Shown piece by piece: positions 9,211 through 17,989 of a stretch of DNA of 64,000 nucleotides. The translations under genes were made by a program, and so were the position numbers. Source of the stretch: Brumimicrobium aurantiacum (lineage in GTDB: Bacteria > Bacteroidota > Bacteroidia > Flavobacteriales_D > Crocinitomicaceae); contig NZ_QURB01000003.1 of NCBI RefSeq assembly GCF_003402975.1, positions 333,577-397,576 on the forward strand, written 5' to 3'. The notes beneath the pieces were generated by a model. That model was not told the origin of the DNA. It did no database searches and saw only the letters and a program-made list of their open reading frames with translations. Numbering within the stretch: the first letter of the stretch is position 1; each line of letters opens with the position of its first letter.

Positions 9211-10401
9211 TTATTGATTTTTCCATTTATTTGAATTCTGAAATTTTCTTTTTGTAATAAGAATAAAGTTTATTAATAAAAATTGTAATGATAAAGCAAG
9301 ACGAGAATAATTTATTAGAAAGAAGAAACCATTAACTAATAATGCTATTGTCAAAGCGAAAACATATGTATAAACTATTTTTAAACTTTTATTTTCAGCA
9401 TATTTAATAACAAAAATGTTTCTTTTAAGGAAAATAAAATAGAAAAGAAAATAACATAATGCATAAATTAAACCACCTGTAAACAAAATTTCCAAATATA
9501 CAGAATGGGTATATACATAATATGAATAAAATTTAAATGTACCAAGACCATACCCCGTCAAAGGATTATGTAAAAATAAATCCCATACCATTTCATAAAT
9601 CCCAAAACGACTCCCATCTTCATCTTCATTATTAATAAATCGATTTACAAGTGGAGCATTAGGGTAATATTCAATTGTTAAATCAATTAATAAATAAACC
9701 GCAATTAGCGCACCTGCAAGTTTTAAGTAACTTGAAAAGTTAAAGATTTTTAGCTTGAAAATCATTATGGTTGCATAGAAAGCAGCAAAAGCAACAAAGG
9801 TTTGTCTTGAGCCTATTATTAATAAGGATAATAATATTCCTAAAGCAATTAAACCCAAGATGAAATTCCATTTAGATTTATTAATTATTTTGATTAATAA
9901 TAAAGTGCAGAGTAAATAAATTAGGGATGCATGTCCAAAACTATTTAAAGACAACATTATTTCTTCAGGAATATATCTCCCCCCTGTTTGCAATGCACCT
10001 ATACCACCAGAGAGATTAATTGCAGTATTTATAATTCCACCAAGAACTATTGCAATAAGAGCATTTTTCAATTTATAAATGTCATTTATAAATAATGCAG
10101 GTAAGATAGCCGTAGTTGTGTCCTTTAACATTGAAATCCAGGCTCTAGCTGCAGTTTCTTGATGATCAATAAAAAATATGTTAAAAACTAAGATTAAAAA
10201 TAGTAAGAGATAGTTAAGTATAAAGAAGGATTTTTTCTTAGAAAGAGTATTTATTTTTATGATGCAAAAAATTGAAAGTAAAATTGAAACCCCATTTAAT
10301 ACATAGTAATAGCTTGAGACCATTAAAAGTGAAAGTAGAAAATAATATACATATATAAATCTATAGAGTTGCTTCATTGATTTGTGATAAAATCTGCTCA
10401 T
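9211..10401 (-). CDS. O-antigen polymerase/ligase-like membrane protein (Wzy candidate)
   Basis: 396 residues, almost entirely hydrophobic, with about ten membrane segments and a larger polar loop near residues 245-275 (NAPLVNRFINNEDEDGSRFG), followed by NPLTGYGLGTF. Such a loop and the GxGLGTF-type motif are seen in the O-antigen ligase/polymerase family. It likely polymerises repeat units at the periplasmic face of the inner membrane, next to the Wzx flippase gene. Wzy and WaaL-like proteins are hard to separate by sequence; the operon context favours polymerase. Confidence 0.8.
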   Translation of the reverse strand: MSRFYHKSMKQLYRFIYVYYFLLSLLMVSSYYYVLNGVSILLSIFCIIKINTLSKKKSFFILNYLLLFLILVFNIFFIDHQETAARAWISMLKDTTTAILPALFINDIYKLKNALIAIVLGGIINTAINLSGGIGALQTGGRYIPEEIMLSLNSFGHASLIYLLCTLLLIKIINKSKWNFILGLIALGILLSLLIIGSRQTFVAFAAFYATIMIFKLKIFNFSSYLKLAGALIAVYLLIDLTIEYYPNAPLVNRFINNEDEDGSRFGIYEMVWDLFLHNPLTGYGLGTFKFYSYYVYTHSVYLEILFTGGLIYALCYFLFYFIFLKRNIFVIKYAENKSLKIVYTYVFALTIALLVNGFFFLINYSRLALSLQFLLINFILITKRKFQNSNKWKNQ

Positions 10402-10477
10402 GTGTTTTTAATGTAAAAAGTATGACAGTTCTTTTAATACGCTTAAACTATGTTTAATATTAAAATAATTGAAGTGT

Positions 10478-11905
10478 CTATTTCCAACCTAACAATCTAA
10501 AAAACTTTATTAAATCTTCAAAGACTAATAGTCTAAATAAAACAATAGATACTGTATACAGTAATAAGACGAATATTATTCTATACAAAAGTATAAAGTC
10601 TGAAAATAAAAAGTACGCAATACTAATCAATAGACTAATTAAAAACACTTTTAAATTGATTAATAACTCTCTTTTCCCTATAAATGAATAATTTTTACTA
10701 GCAACATAATAGTTAATTGAGTAACTCAGAATACTTGTAATTAAAAAACCATACATAAGTATGTTTAAATTGTGATTCAATAAACCAACAACAATTGTTA
10801 TGGTTTGAATTATTTTTTTTATTAATTCTAAATATAGAACAAATTTTGTATCGTTAAATATCTTAAATAACATCCTATTAAAATTCTCTTGTATTTGAAA
10901 AAAACCAACAATTGACAATATTTGAAGAAAAAACGTAGCTGACACCCATTTTTCACCTAGAACAATTAATATGATGTCATACGCAAATAAAAGTATGATA
11001 AGAGCAATTAGACCAGAACCTATTGATATTATCTTTATCATATTATGATACATATACTTAAACTTATTTTTATCTTCTTGTAATTTTGAGAGTGCAGAAT
11101 AAAAAACAGTTTGAGTTACTTTATTTTGAAGCCCAATAGGTACGTTTTGAAGTTTCTTTGCTTGGTAATATAATCCTGTTTGTGAAATTGAAAAATATTT
11201 AGCTAAGACTATTTGATATATGTTATCAAAAACCGCTATTACTAGCGATGCTAAAGATATATTAACTCCGAATTTATAATGATATTTAAATGAATCAATA
11301 TTGAAAGCTAAAGTTCCGATACCACCCTCAAAAAGCCACATTAACAAAGTTGCTATGAGAGCATTAGATAAATGCATAAATACTAACGACCAAATGCCAA
11401 ATTCATTGAAAGCTAATATGATACCAATAGCAGATGAAATTAGAATAGAGAAAAATTCATATTTGCTTTTTTGTTTAAAACGCATGTTTGAAACCAACCT
11501 AGTTCCATGAATAATTTGAAAAGCATTGATTATAAGTATAAAAGAAGATACAATTAGTAATCGTTGCAAAGCTTGATCATCATAAAAGTCTGATATTGCT
11601 CCGGAGGTAGCTATAAGCAGTATGCAAAATACAACAGAAATGATTAGATTAAAAATAAATATAGTGGAATAGTCTGTATTAGTAGCATTATTATTTCTCA
11701 CAAGTGCAGCTCCAAGACCTGACTCTGTTAACACTCTTGCGATTACAATAAAAAACAGTACAACACCTAATTGACCAAACTCTTCAGGAGATAAAATTCT
11801 AGCAAGAATAATGTTTGCAATCAGCGTAACACCTAAATAACCAAATTGGCCAAGTAGCGTCCATAAAGTTCCAGACAATAAGCTTTTATTGAGATTAGAG
11901 GACAT
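10478..11905 (-). CDS. Polysaccharide flippase, Wzx/MOP superfamily
   Basis: 475-residue inner-membrane protein with about 12-14 predicted membrane helices. The N-terminal stretch LLSGTLWTLLGQFGYLGVTL followed by ILARILSPEEFGQLGV is characteristic of the WzxC/TuaB-type polysaccharide transporters. It should move lipid-linked repeat units to the periplasm for the adjacent Wzy candidate. The start is ATG, 37 bases from the upstream epimerase gene, so it is in the same operon. Confidence 0.92.
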   Translation of the reverse strand: MSSNLNKSLLSGTLWTLLGQFGYLGVTLIANIILARILSPEEFGQLGVVLFFIVIARVLTESGLGAALVRNNNATNTDYSTIFIFNLIISVVFCILLIATSGAISDFYDDQALQRLLIVSSFILIINAFQIIHGTRLVSNMRFKQKSKYEFFSILISSAIGIILAFNEFGIWSLVFMHLSNALIATLLMWLFEGGIGTLAFNIDSFKYHYKFGVNISLASLVIAVFDNIYQIVLAKYFSISQTGLYYQAKKLQNVPIGLQNKVTQTVFYSALSKLQEDKNKFKYMYHNMIKIISIGSGLIALIILLFAYDIILIVLGEKWVSATFFLQILSIVGFFQIQENFNRMLFKIFNDTKFVLYLELIKKIIQTITIVVGLLNHNLNILMYGFLITSILSYSINYYVASKNYSFIGKRELLINLKVFLISLLISIAYFLFSDFILLYRIIFVLLLYTVSIVLFRLLVFEDLIKFFRLLGWK

Positions 11906-11942
11906 TAAGCTTTAAAATTTAAATAAATATCAAAGATCATGT

Positions 11943-12938
11943 CTACTTCAAATTACTCCAATACCACTCCACAGCCTCTTTCACTCCCTCTTCAATCCTA
12001 TGACTAGGTTCATATCCCAGCAGCTCCTTTGCTTTTTCAATACTCGCTAAAGAATGGGGGATATCACCTTTTCTGTTGGGTCCATGTACAATTTCCACAT
12101 TTTTAATTTGTTCATCGTGTTGACCCAGGTATTTTTTCATTATTTCGGTCAATTGGAGTAGGGTAGTGCGGTCACCCACGGCGGTGTTATAGACTTGATT
12201 TATTGCATTTTCATTTTCGGTAGTGATGGCCAACAAATTCATTTGGATGACATTATCGATATAGGTAAAGTCACGCGAGAAAGTTCCATCACCGTTAATG
12301 ACAGGACTTTCGTGTTTCATAAATTGCTTAACAAATAAAGGAATCACCGCAGCGTAGGCCCCGTTGGGATCCTGTCTTCTTCCGAATACGTTGAAATAGC
12401 GGAGACCCACACAATTCATATCGTAAGTTTTCGCAAAAACATCGGCATATAATTCATTCACATATTTCGTAATGGCATAAGGCGACAAAGGTTTCCCAAT
12501 AATATCTTCAACTTTAGGTAAGTTTTCAGAATCTCCATAAGTCGAAGAACTCGCTGCATAAACAAATCTATCCACTTTAGCGTCTCTGGCAGCCACCAAC
12601 ATATTTAAGAATCCATCAGTATTTACAGAATTCGTGTTGATAGGATCATTAATAGAACGCGGTACAGAACCCAAAGCCGCTTGATGTAAAACAAAGTCTT
12701 TTCCTTCGCATGCGGTATGGCAAGTTTCCAAGTCACGAATATCTCCTTCAATTAAAGTAAAGTTTGAATCTTCAAGGAAAGGCGTGATGTTGTGTTGGTG
12801 TCCCGTCGCGAAATTGTCGAGGCAAGTTACTTTTGCACCGATCTCGAGGAGGATTTCACAGAGGTTGCTTCCAATGAAACCCGCCCCTCCGGTTACTAGG
12901 ATGTTTTTCTTTTTTAGAATACTAAATTCTTTAATCAT
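11943..12938 (-). CDS. UDP-N-acetylhexosamine 4-epimerase (WbpP/TviC-type SDR), copy A
   Basis: 331-residue extended [13 protein letters not shown] at 16-25 binds [13 protein letters not shown] (41-50) is typical of WbpP/TviC/Gne enzymes, and the catalytic residues are Ser130-Thr133 in AASSSTYGD and Y154-x3-K158. It is predicted to interconvert UDP-GlcNAc and UDP-GalNAc (or their uronic acids). A paralogue of identical length (15826-16821) lies upstream of the UDP-HexNAc dehydrogenase, so the locus holds two epimerases around one dehydrogenase, resembling the Vi-antigen and P. aeruginosa O6 pathways to UDP-GalNAcA. About 308 bases of gene-free sequence precede it. Confidence 0.9.
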   Translation of the reverse strand: MIKEFSILKKKNILVTGGAGFIGSNLCEILLEIGAKVTCLDNFATGHQHNITPFLEDSNFTLIEGDIRDLETCHTACEGKDFVLHQAALGSVPRSINDPINTNSVNTDGFLNMLVAARDAKVDRFVYAASSSTYGDSENLPKVEDIIGKPLSPYAITKYVNELYADVFAKTYDMNCVGLRYFNVFGRRQDPNGAYAAVIPLFVKQFMKHESPVINGDGTFSRDFTYIDNVIQMNLLAITTENENAINQVYNTAVGDRTTLLQLTEIMKKYLGQHDEQIKNVEIVHGPNRKGDIPHSLASIEKAKELLGYEPSHRIEEGVKEAVEWYWSNLK

Positions 12939-13246
12939 TTAATGTTTTTTGTGGGGTTGTTTTTTTGTTGAGTTGTTAACTCGTAATTCAGCTTGTTCGT
13001 CCTCTGACGAGTATTTTGTATCCGATAGCCATCGGATTGATTTTATTTTGATCTATTCTTCGCTACAAGCCCCGTGAAATATGCCTATATTCCTTTAGAT
13101 TCAAAATTAAATTAGCTTCGCTGAGACTTCGTGTTCATGAACCGAGCTTGCGAGCTCACTTCGATAAGCTCTGCGCAGCGCATAGTTTGTCCTGAAAAAA
13201 TCGGGAAATACCTTTTAATATTTTAGAGAATGAATAATAAAATGTG
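12939..13246. other. Gene-free interval with short repeats
   Basis: 308 bases between copy A of the epimerase and a hypothetical gene. It contains a hairpin ATCCGATAGCCATCGGAT near 13020-13037 and a palindrome-rich stretch (GAGCTTGCGAGCTC, TCTGCGCAGCGCA) near 13143-13180. No promoter box or gene is evident. Confidence 0.6.
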
Positions 13247-13624
13247 TTAACTTGCTTTAGGGCTGGCAATTATTTCAAAATCTTTTTCTACAATCTGCTC
13301 AGGGTTGTAATCATTGATTTGATCAAAATGAAATACCCCTAAACTATTGTATAATCCATTTGAATTTTCACTTTCAATGGTCTTTAATTGTTTTATTTCA
13401 GCTATACTGCTATTGTTCACAATTATACTTATTCCGCTTTTTAAATGAGGTTCACTCAGTTTATGAATAACTATTCCATCCTTACAAAATATAAGTTGAC
13501 TTGAAATGACTGGTGTTGGGATTTTTGTTGTGTTTTTTAAATTGTGTTCTTTTACCTTTTCTTTCAATAGGGTATGGTATTGCTCTTCTAAATCGATCCA
13601 TTGGTTTTTAAGTTGTGTTTCCAT
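13247..13624 (-). CDS. Hypothetical protein in polysaccharide locus
   Basis: 125-residue acidic soluble protein that I do not recognise. It begins METQLKNQWIDLEEQYHTLL with a predicted N-terminal helix, followed by alternating strand-like segments (SQLIFCKDGIVIHKL, GISIIVNNSSIAEIKQL) and ends EKDFEIIASPKAS. There is no signal peptide, membrane segment or catalytic motif. It is flanked on both sides by repeat-filled gaps of about 300 bases, so it may be an insertion into the operon. Codon use looks ordinary. Coding status is likely but rests only on the open frame and its composition. Confidence 0.55.
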   Translation of the reverse strand: METQLKNQWIDLEEQYHTLLKEKVKEHNLKNTTKIPTPVISSQLIFCKDGIVIHKLSEPHLKSGISIIVNNSSIAEIKQLKTIESENSNGLYNSLGVFHFDQINDYNPEQIVEKDFEIIASPKAS

Positions 13625-13935
13625 TTGATTTAGGTTTTTATGTTAAGTTGTTTTTTTGTTTAGTCGTTAAGTTGGTTATTCCTAAAGTCGTGTAGTCGGT
13701 TATTTGTTAATTTGAAAAGTCGGTTTTTTGTAAATTTGGTTATTCGTTAAGTCGTTTATTTGTTTACTCTTACTTTATATTCAGTGTTCTGGTCTTCGTC
13801 GCGTCTGTCGCGACGATTCACCACCCACAACTGCTGTCATTTCGACGAACGAAGTTAGGAGAAATCTTATCCTAAAAATGTTAATTCGTTTTTTGTAAAG
13901 TTGTAAATTTGTTTGTTAATTGTTTAACAATGCAA
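13625..13935. other. T/G-rich degenerate repeat tract
   Basis: Gene-free stretch dominated by imperfect repeats of words such as GTCGGTTATTTGTTAATTTG and TCGTTAAGT, continuing into one hairpin-plus-tail element (13796-13867). Similar tracts occur at 15211-15276, 15353-15499 and 15573-15720. No gene is visible on either strand. Confidence 0.7.
13796..13867 (+). repeat. Hairpin-plus-tail dispersed element, copy 1
   Basis: A TCGTCGCG/CGCGACGA stem with loop TCTGT (13796-13816) is followed 19 bases later by GTCATTTCGACGAACGAAG and TTAGGAGAAATCT (13836-13867). It is preceded by TTTACTCTTACTTTATATT, also shared with the other copies. Confidence 0.85.
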
Positions 13936-15210
13936 TTACAATTTACTTGTAGCATTTTTAACCACTCCTTTCACATCATACAAGATTCCTTTTTCGTTTT
14001 TCAATTGATCGATGTCGATACTTAAGAATTCTTTATGTGGAACAGCCAAAACAATAGCGTCAAAAGTAGCTGAAGGCAATTCTTGGGTTGTTGTTAAGTT
14101 GTATTCGTGAGCAACTTCTTCTGGATTAGCTAAAGGATCAAAAATAGTTACCTTAGTTCCGAATTGTTGCAATTCTCTGATTACATCAACAACCTTTGTA
14201 TTACGAACATCAGGACAATTTTCCTTAAAAGTAATTCCCATCACTAGAATTTTAGAGCCTTTCACTTTTTGGTCGTTGTTCAACATTAATTTGACCACTT
14301 CAGAGGCAACGTAAGCGCCCATAGAATCATTCATACGTCTTCCTGCGAGAATAATTTCGGGGTGGTATCCTAATTCTTGTGCTTTTTGTGCTAAGTAATA
14401 AGGATCAACTCCGATACAGTGTCCTCCTACTAATCCTGGTTTAAATGGTAAAAAGTTCCATTTTGTTCCAGCAGCTTCCAAAACCGCATTGGTATCAATT
14501 TCCATTCGGTTAAAGATTTTCGCCAATTCATTAACAAAAGCAATATTGATGTCACGTTGTGAATTTTCAATTACTTTAGAAGCTTCTGCTACTTTAATGG
14601 TAGGTGCCAAATGCGTTCCAGCTGTAATAACGCTGTTGTATAATGCATCAACTTTTTCTCCGATTTCTGGAGTTGAACCAGAAGTCACTTTTAATATTTT
14701 CTCGACTGTATGTTCTTTGTCTCCCGGATTAATTCTCTCTGGAGAATAACCTGCAAAAAAGTCTTCATTAAATTTTAAACCACTCACTTTTTCCAGTACA
14801 GGAACACATTCATCTTCCGTTACACCAGGGTAAACTGTAGATTCATAAATGACAATATCCCCTTTAGAAAGCACCTTTCCAACCGTCTCAGAAGACTTGT
14901 ATAAAGGTGTTAAATCTGGTTTGTTGTGTTTGTCAACAGGAGTAGGGACAGTAACGATGTAATAATTACAATCTTTAATGTCTTCTAAGTTCGCAGAATT
15001 GAATAATCCTGTTTCCATATTGTGATCTTCTACCAATACAGATTTCAATAAATCATCCGCCACTTCTAAAGTAGCATCATGACCATCATTTAATTCCTTA
15101 ATTCTAGCCTCGTTTATATCAAATCCAATTACAGGATATTTTGTAGCCAATAAACGTGCTAATGGAAGTCCTACATATCCTAATCCTATTACTGCAACTT
15201 TATCTTTCAT
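13936..15210 (-). CDS. UDP-N-acetylhexosamine 6-dehydrogenase (WbpO/TviB-type)
   Basis: 424-residue nucleotide-sugar dehydrogenase that oxidises C6 of UDP-GlcNAc or UDP-GalNAc to the uronic acid using two NAD+. GLGYVGLPLA is at 9-18, ESTVYPG at 123-129, and the catalytic Cys265 is in GGHCIGVDPYYL. The VDPYYLAQKAQELGYHPEIILAGR region is typical of the WbpO/WbpA/TviB group rather than UDP-glucose dehydrogenase. The flanking 4-epimerase paralogues support a UDP-GalNAcA route. ATG start preceded by an A/T-rich leader without a Shine-Dalgarno sequence. Confidence 0.92.
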   Translation of the reverse strand: MKDKVAVIGLGYVGLPLARLLATKYPVIGFDINEARIKELNDGHDATLEVADDLLKSVLVEDHNMETGLFNSANLEDIKDCNYYIVTVPTPVDKHNKPDLTPLYKSSETVGKVLSKGDIVIYESTVYPGVTEDECVPVLEKVSGLKFNEDFFAGYSPERINPGDKEHTVEKILKVTSGSTPEIGEKVDALYNSVITAGTHLAPTIKVAEASKVIENSQRDINIAFVNELAKIFNRMEIDTNAVLEAAGTKWNFLPFKPGLVGGHCIGVDPYYLAQKAQELGYHPEIILAGRRMNDSMGAYVASEVVKLMLNNDQKVKGSKILVMGITFKENCPDVRNTKVVDVIRELQQFGTKVTIFDPLANPEEVAHEYNLTTTQELPSATFDAIVLAVPHKEFLSIDIDQLKNEKGILYDVKGVVKNATSKL

Positions 15211-15276
15211 TTTTTTTTATGTTAGTTCTCAAGTTGGTTTGTTAAGTTGTTTACTTTATATTCTTTGTTTTGACCG

Positions 15277-15348
15277 TCGTCGCGCTTGTCGCGACGATTG
15301 ATCTCCCACAACTACTGTCATTTCGACGAACGAAGTTAGGAGAAATCT
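15277..15348 (+). repeat. Hairpin-plus-tail dispersed element, copy 2
   Basis: A TCGTCGCG/CGCGACGA stem with a CTTGT loop (15277-15297) is followed by the GTCATTTCGACGAACGAAG tail ending AGGAGAAATCT (15317-15348). The spacing and the preceding TTTACTTTATATTCTTTG match copies 1 and 3. Confidence 0.85.
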
Positions 15349-15386
15349 AATTTTAGTGTACTGTAAGTTTGTTGATTCGGTTATTC

Positions 15387-15466
15387 GTTAATTTGTATAG
15401 TCGTTAATTCGTAAAGTCGGTTATTTGTTTTTTTGTGTATCCGATTTCTGTCGGTTTGTTTATTTG
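15387..15466. repeat. 80-bp direct duplication, first copy
   Basis: The first of two nearly identical 80-base stretches, starting GTTAATTTGTATAGTCG and ending at GGTTTGTTTATTTG. It differs from the second copy (15607-15686) at about two positions. It lies between two hairpin-plus-tail elements. Confidence 0.9.
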
Positions 15467-15499
15467 CTTACTCTTACTTTATATTTTTTGTTTTGGTCG

Positions 15500-15572
15500 T
15501 CGTCGCGCATTGCGCGACGATTTATACCCCTTAACAGATGTCATTTCGACGAACGAAGTGAGGAGAAGTTCT
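15500..15572 (+). repeat. Hairpin-plus-tail dispersed element, copy 3
   Basis: A perfect TCGTCGCGCA/TGCGCGACGA stem (15500-15520) is followed by GTCATTTCGACGAACGAAG and GTGAGGAGAAGTTCT (15540-15572). The stem is longer than in copies 1 and 2 and both sides have changed together. Confidence 0.85.
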
Positions 15573-15606
15573 CAGTCAACTGACTGAATCTATTATTGAG
15601 TGAATT

Positions 15607-15686
15607 GTTAATTTGTATAGTCGTTAATTCGTAAAGTCGGTTATTTGTTTTTTTGTGTATCTGATTTCTGTCGGTTTGTTTGTTTG
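15607..15686. repeat. 80-bp direct duplication, second copy
   Basis: The second copy of the 80-base unit at 15387-15466, offset by exactly 220 bases, with about two substitutions. This suggests a recent segmental duplication that includes hairpin copy 3 between the two. Confidence 0.9.
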
Positions 15687-15825
15687 GTTATTCTTGCTCT
15701 GTATTTGCGGTCCATTCGGCAAGCTCTGGGACCGTAAATGCCGAGTTTTATATTTGTCAATCTAAATAAAAGTATAGTTTTTCACCTCTTTACTCAATAC
15801 TCTTGCTCGAAACTGTAATTTGAAT

Positions 15826-16821
15826 TTACTTCAAATTATTCCAGTACCATTCAACAGCCTCTTCAATTCCATCTTCGATTTTATGACTAGGTATATACCC
15901 TAATAAATCCTTTGCTTTGTCGATGCTGGCCAAAGAGTGTGGAATATCTCCCTTACGATTTGGACCATGTTTGATTTCAACATGAGCTATTGCTTCATCA
16001 AATTTTGTTAAGTGTTTTTTAAGTAATTCTGTTAATTGAACTAGGGTAGTGCGATCCCCAACTGCTGTATTGTAAACTTGGTTCAGCGCTTCTTTATTTT
16101 CAGTGGTTATGGCGCGTAAATTCATTTGAATTACGTTGTCGATGTAAGTAAAGTCTCTAGAGTAAGTTCCATCTCCATTAATGATTGGACTTTCGTGCTC
16201 CATAAATTGTTTCACAAATAGAGGAATTACTGCTGCGTATGCCCCATTAGGATCTTGTCTTCTTCCGAAAACGTTGAAATAACGTAGTCCAATCGTGTTT
16301 AGGCCATAGGTCGCAAAGAAATTGTCAGCATATAATTCATTGACATATTTAGTGATAGCATAAGGAGACAATGGCTTTCCAATAATATTTTCAACTTTTG
16401 GTAAGTTTTCAGAATCACCATAAGTAGAGCTACTTGCAGCGTAAACAAAACGTTTTACTTCAGCGTCTCTTGCAGCAACCAGCATATTTAAGAATCCTCC
16501 AATGTTAACTTCGTTTGTTTTTATTGGGTCATTGATTGAACGCGGTACAGAACCTAATGCTGCTTGATGTAATACGAAATCTTGATCTTTACACGCTTTG
16601 TGACAAGTTTCCAAATCTCTAATATCTCCTTGGATAAAAGTGAAATTGTCATTACTCATAAAAGGCTCGATGTTGTGCTTATGTCCAGTTGATAAATTGT
16701 CAAGACAAGTCACTAAAACTCCAGTTTTTAGTAGTCTTTCGCACAAGTTAGAACCGATAAAACCTGCTCCACCGGTTACTAAAACCTTTTTATTTTTGAG
16801 TTGTGTAAATTGTTCTATCAT
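15826..16821 (-). CDS. UDP-N-acetylhexosamine 4-epimerase (WbpP/TviC-type SDR), copy B
   Basis: 331-residue paralogue of the enzyme at 11943-12938, with the same length and no visible gaps. The most divergent part is the first 60 residues. [10 protein letters not shown] (16-25), DNLSTGHKHN (41-50), SSSTYGD and Y154-x3-K158 (YAITK) are all kept, so both copies look active. It is the first sugar gene after the antiterminator and directly precedes the dehydrogenase in transcription order. The two copies may have different substrates, such as UDP-HexNAc versus UDP-HexNAcA, or may be redundant after a duplication. Confidence 0.9.
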   Translation of the reverse strand: MIEQFTQLKNKKVLVTGGAGFIGSNLCERLLKTGVLVTCLDNLSTGHKHNIEPFMSNDNFTFIQGDIRDLETCHKACKDQDFVLHQAALGSVPRSINDPIKTNEVNIGGFLNMLVAARDAEVKRFVYAASSSTYGDSENLPKVENIIGKPLSPYAITKYVNELYADNFFATYGLNTIGLRYFNVFGRRQDPNGAYAAVIPLFVKQFMEHESPIINGDGTYSRDFTYIDNVIQMNLRAITTENKEALNQVYNTAVGDRTTLVQLTELLKKHLTKFDEAIAHVEIKHGPNRKGDIPHSLASIDKAKDLLGYIPSHKIEDGIEEAVEWYWNNLK

Positions 16822-17344
16822 TTTTTTATGCTAATGGCTGTAAGCTTTTAGCTTTTAACTAGTTTTCTCCAACATTATATGTTGTTCGAAATGACAATTT
16901 TCCTGAGGTGTTTCTCGTCGCGCGGAGCGCGACGATGATCGAATAGTTCAATATGTCATTTCGACGAACGAAGTTGAGGAGAAATCTTTTTGTTGGCCGA
17001 TTGAGTCTTTTTTCCTCCTTTTCCTTTATTAATTTTTGGAAGATGTTTTAGCTTCCTCCCCTTGTCCTCCCGTCAGCTGACGGAGAAGTATGAATTCCTT
17101 CGTTTTTAATATTATGATTTATTAAGTTTAGTTAAGGAATTAAATTGTTTACTAAATCTTCTTGCTCAAAACTCTTGTCTTGCTCAATACTCTTGCTCAA
17201 TACTGACTTCCCACGGCTTCGCCATTATCAGTCACATTTCCATTTGTAATGTGTTGATTAAAAAAGGGTTTGCAATACTAAGAAAAAAAAGCCTAGCATT
17301 GTTTTTTCCGTATTATTTTAAGATGAAACGCGATTATAAAAACA
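16822..17344. other. Leader region between antiterminator and first sugar gene
   Basis: 523 bases on the transcribed minus strand after upxY. It carries hairpin-plus-tail copy 4 (16915-16987), a reversed fragment TTCGAAATGACA at 16886-16897, and repeated words TCTTGCTCAATACTC near 17157-17205. A NusG-like antiterminator would be recruited in such a leader, but no ops-like site could be identified. No gene is supported. Confidence 0.55.
16915..16987 (+). repeat. Hairpin-plus-tail dispersed element, copy 4
   Basis: A TCGTCGCGC/GCGCGACGA stem with a GGA loop (16915-16935) is followed by GTCATTTCGACGAACGAAG and TTGAGGAGAAATCT (16955-16987). The stem arms again co-vary with those of copies 1-3. 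Confidence 0.85.
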
Positions 17345-17803
17345 TTATAATTTTAGTCTCACTATATATCCTAAGTTTTTCAACAGGACCCAGCATTGAT
17401 TTCCTGAGATCTTTTTTACTACACCTTTTTTTGTTTCGGTTCCAAAGTTGGTAACATCAATTTCGCTTCCTTCTTTGATTTTATCAACCGACACAATATT
17501 GGCGTGGTTTTCACTCATTTCATTCAATACGTCAACTTCCTGCTGGCTCACTTCGGCGGGTTTCCCCAACCAAAATAAATAACGCAATACGCCTGGGACT
17601 TCAAAAACGAGATCGCGTTCATTGTCCTTCAAATTAACCAGTAACATCGATGGGAGCATTGGAGTTTCAACCTTTTTTATTCGGTCGCTCCATTGTCTAC
17701 GTTCGATTCTGGTGGGGCAATATGCTTCAATTCCTTGTTGAAGTAAGCGGGATTCCACTTTCTTTTCACATTTAGGTTTCGTTATAAGCACATACCAAGG
17801 CAT
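17345..17803 (-). CDS. UpxY/RfaH-like NusG-family transcription antiterminator
   Basis: 152 residues. The N-terminal NGN domain begins MPWYVLITKPKCEKKVESRL, the typical opening of UpxY/LoaP/RfaH-type NusG paralogues, and continues to EVPGVLRYLFWLGKPAEVS near 70-85. A C-terminal KOW-like domain (GSEIDVTNFGTETKKGVVKKI) spans about 110-150. In Bacteroides, UpxY proteins are encoded first in capsule operons and allow RNA polymerase to read through the long operon; the position here is the same. A TATGTTTG promoter box lies about 20 bases upstream. Confidence 0.9.
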   Translation of the reverse strand: MPWYVLITKPKCEKKVESRLLQQGIEAYCPTRIERRQWSDRIKKVETPMLPSMLLVNLKDNERDLVFEVPGVLRYLFWLGKPAEVSQQEVDVLNEMSENHANIVSVDKIKEGSEIDVTNFGTETKKGVVKKISGNQCWVLLKNLGYIVRLKL

Positions 17804-17824
17804 TGTGTTGTTATTTTAGGAATG

Positions 17825-17832
17825 CAAACATA
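17825..17832 (-). promoter_or_regulatory. Bacteroidota -7 promoter box for the polysaccharide operon
   Basis: TATGTTTG on the minus strand matches the TAnnTTTG -7 consensus of Bacteroidota sigma-ABfr. It sits 21 bases before the upxY ATG and is the only clear box upstream of the locus. The -33 TTG is not obvious. Confidence 0.65.
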
Positions 17833-17977
17833 ACTAATATTATCGAATATTTAATGAAATTATTTATTTAATCTTATGAAATAAGTAGGAGGGGCTTGAA
17901 CATTTTAGTTTTAGATTAAAAAGAAGGAGTATCGTATGAAAGGTGAGGTTTATACTGTTGGAATTGCGTTTAAATTT

Positions 17978-17985
17978 TACTTTTG
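17978..17985 (+). promoter_or_regulatory. -7 promoter box for the HSDR_N gene
   Basis: TACTTTTG matches TAnnTTTG and ends four bases before the ATG at 17990, implying a leaderless or nearly leaderless mRNA. It rules against the earlier in-frame ATG at 17936, although that one has an AAGGAG-like sequence before it. Confidence 0.6.
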
Positions 17986-17989
17986 CAAA

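Larger units (their letters stand above)
15211..15825. other. Gene-free interval rich in repeats
   Basis: 615 bases between the dehydrogenase and epimerase copy B. It holds two hairpin-plus-tail elements (15277-15348 and 15500-15572), an 80-bp direct duplication (15387-15466 and 15607-15686) and T/G-rich degenerate sequence. No gene is seen. Confidence 0.8.

Noticed and set aside
17251..17454. 67-residue open frame on the plus strand
   Set aside because: Its second half is antisense to the well-supported antiterminator gene, and the first half has no protein-like features.
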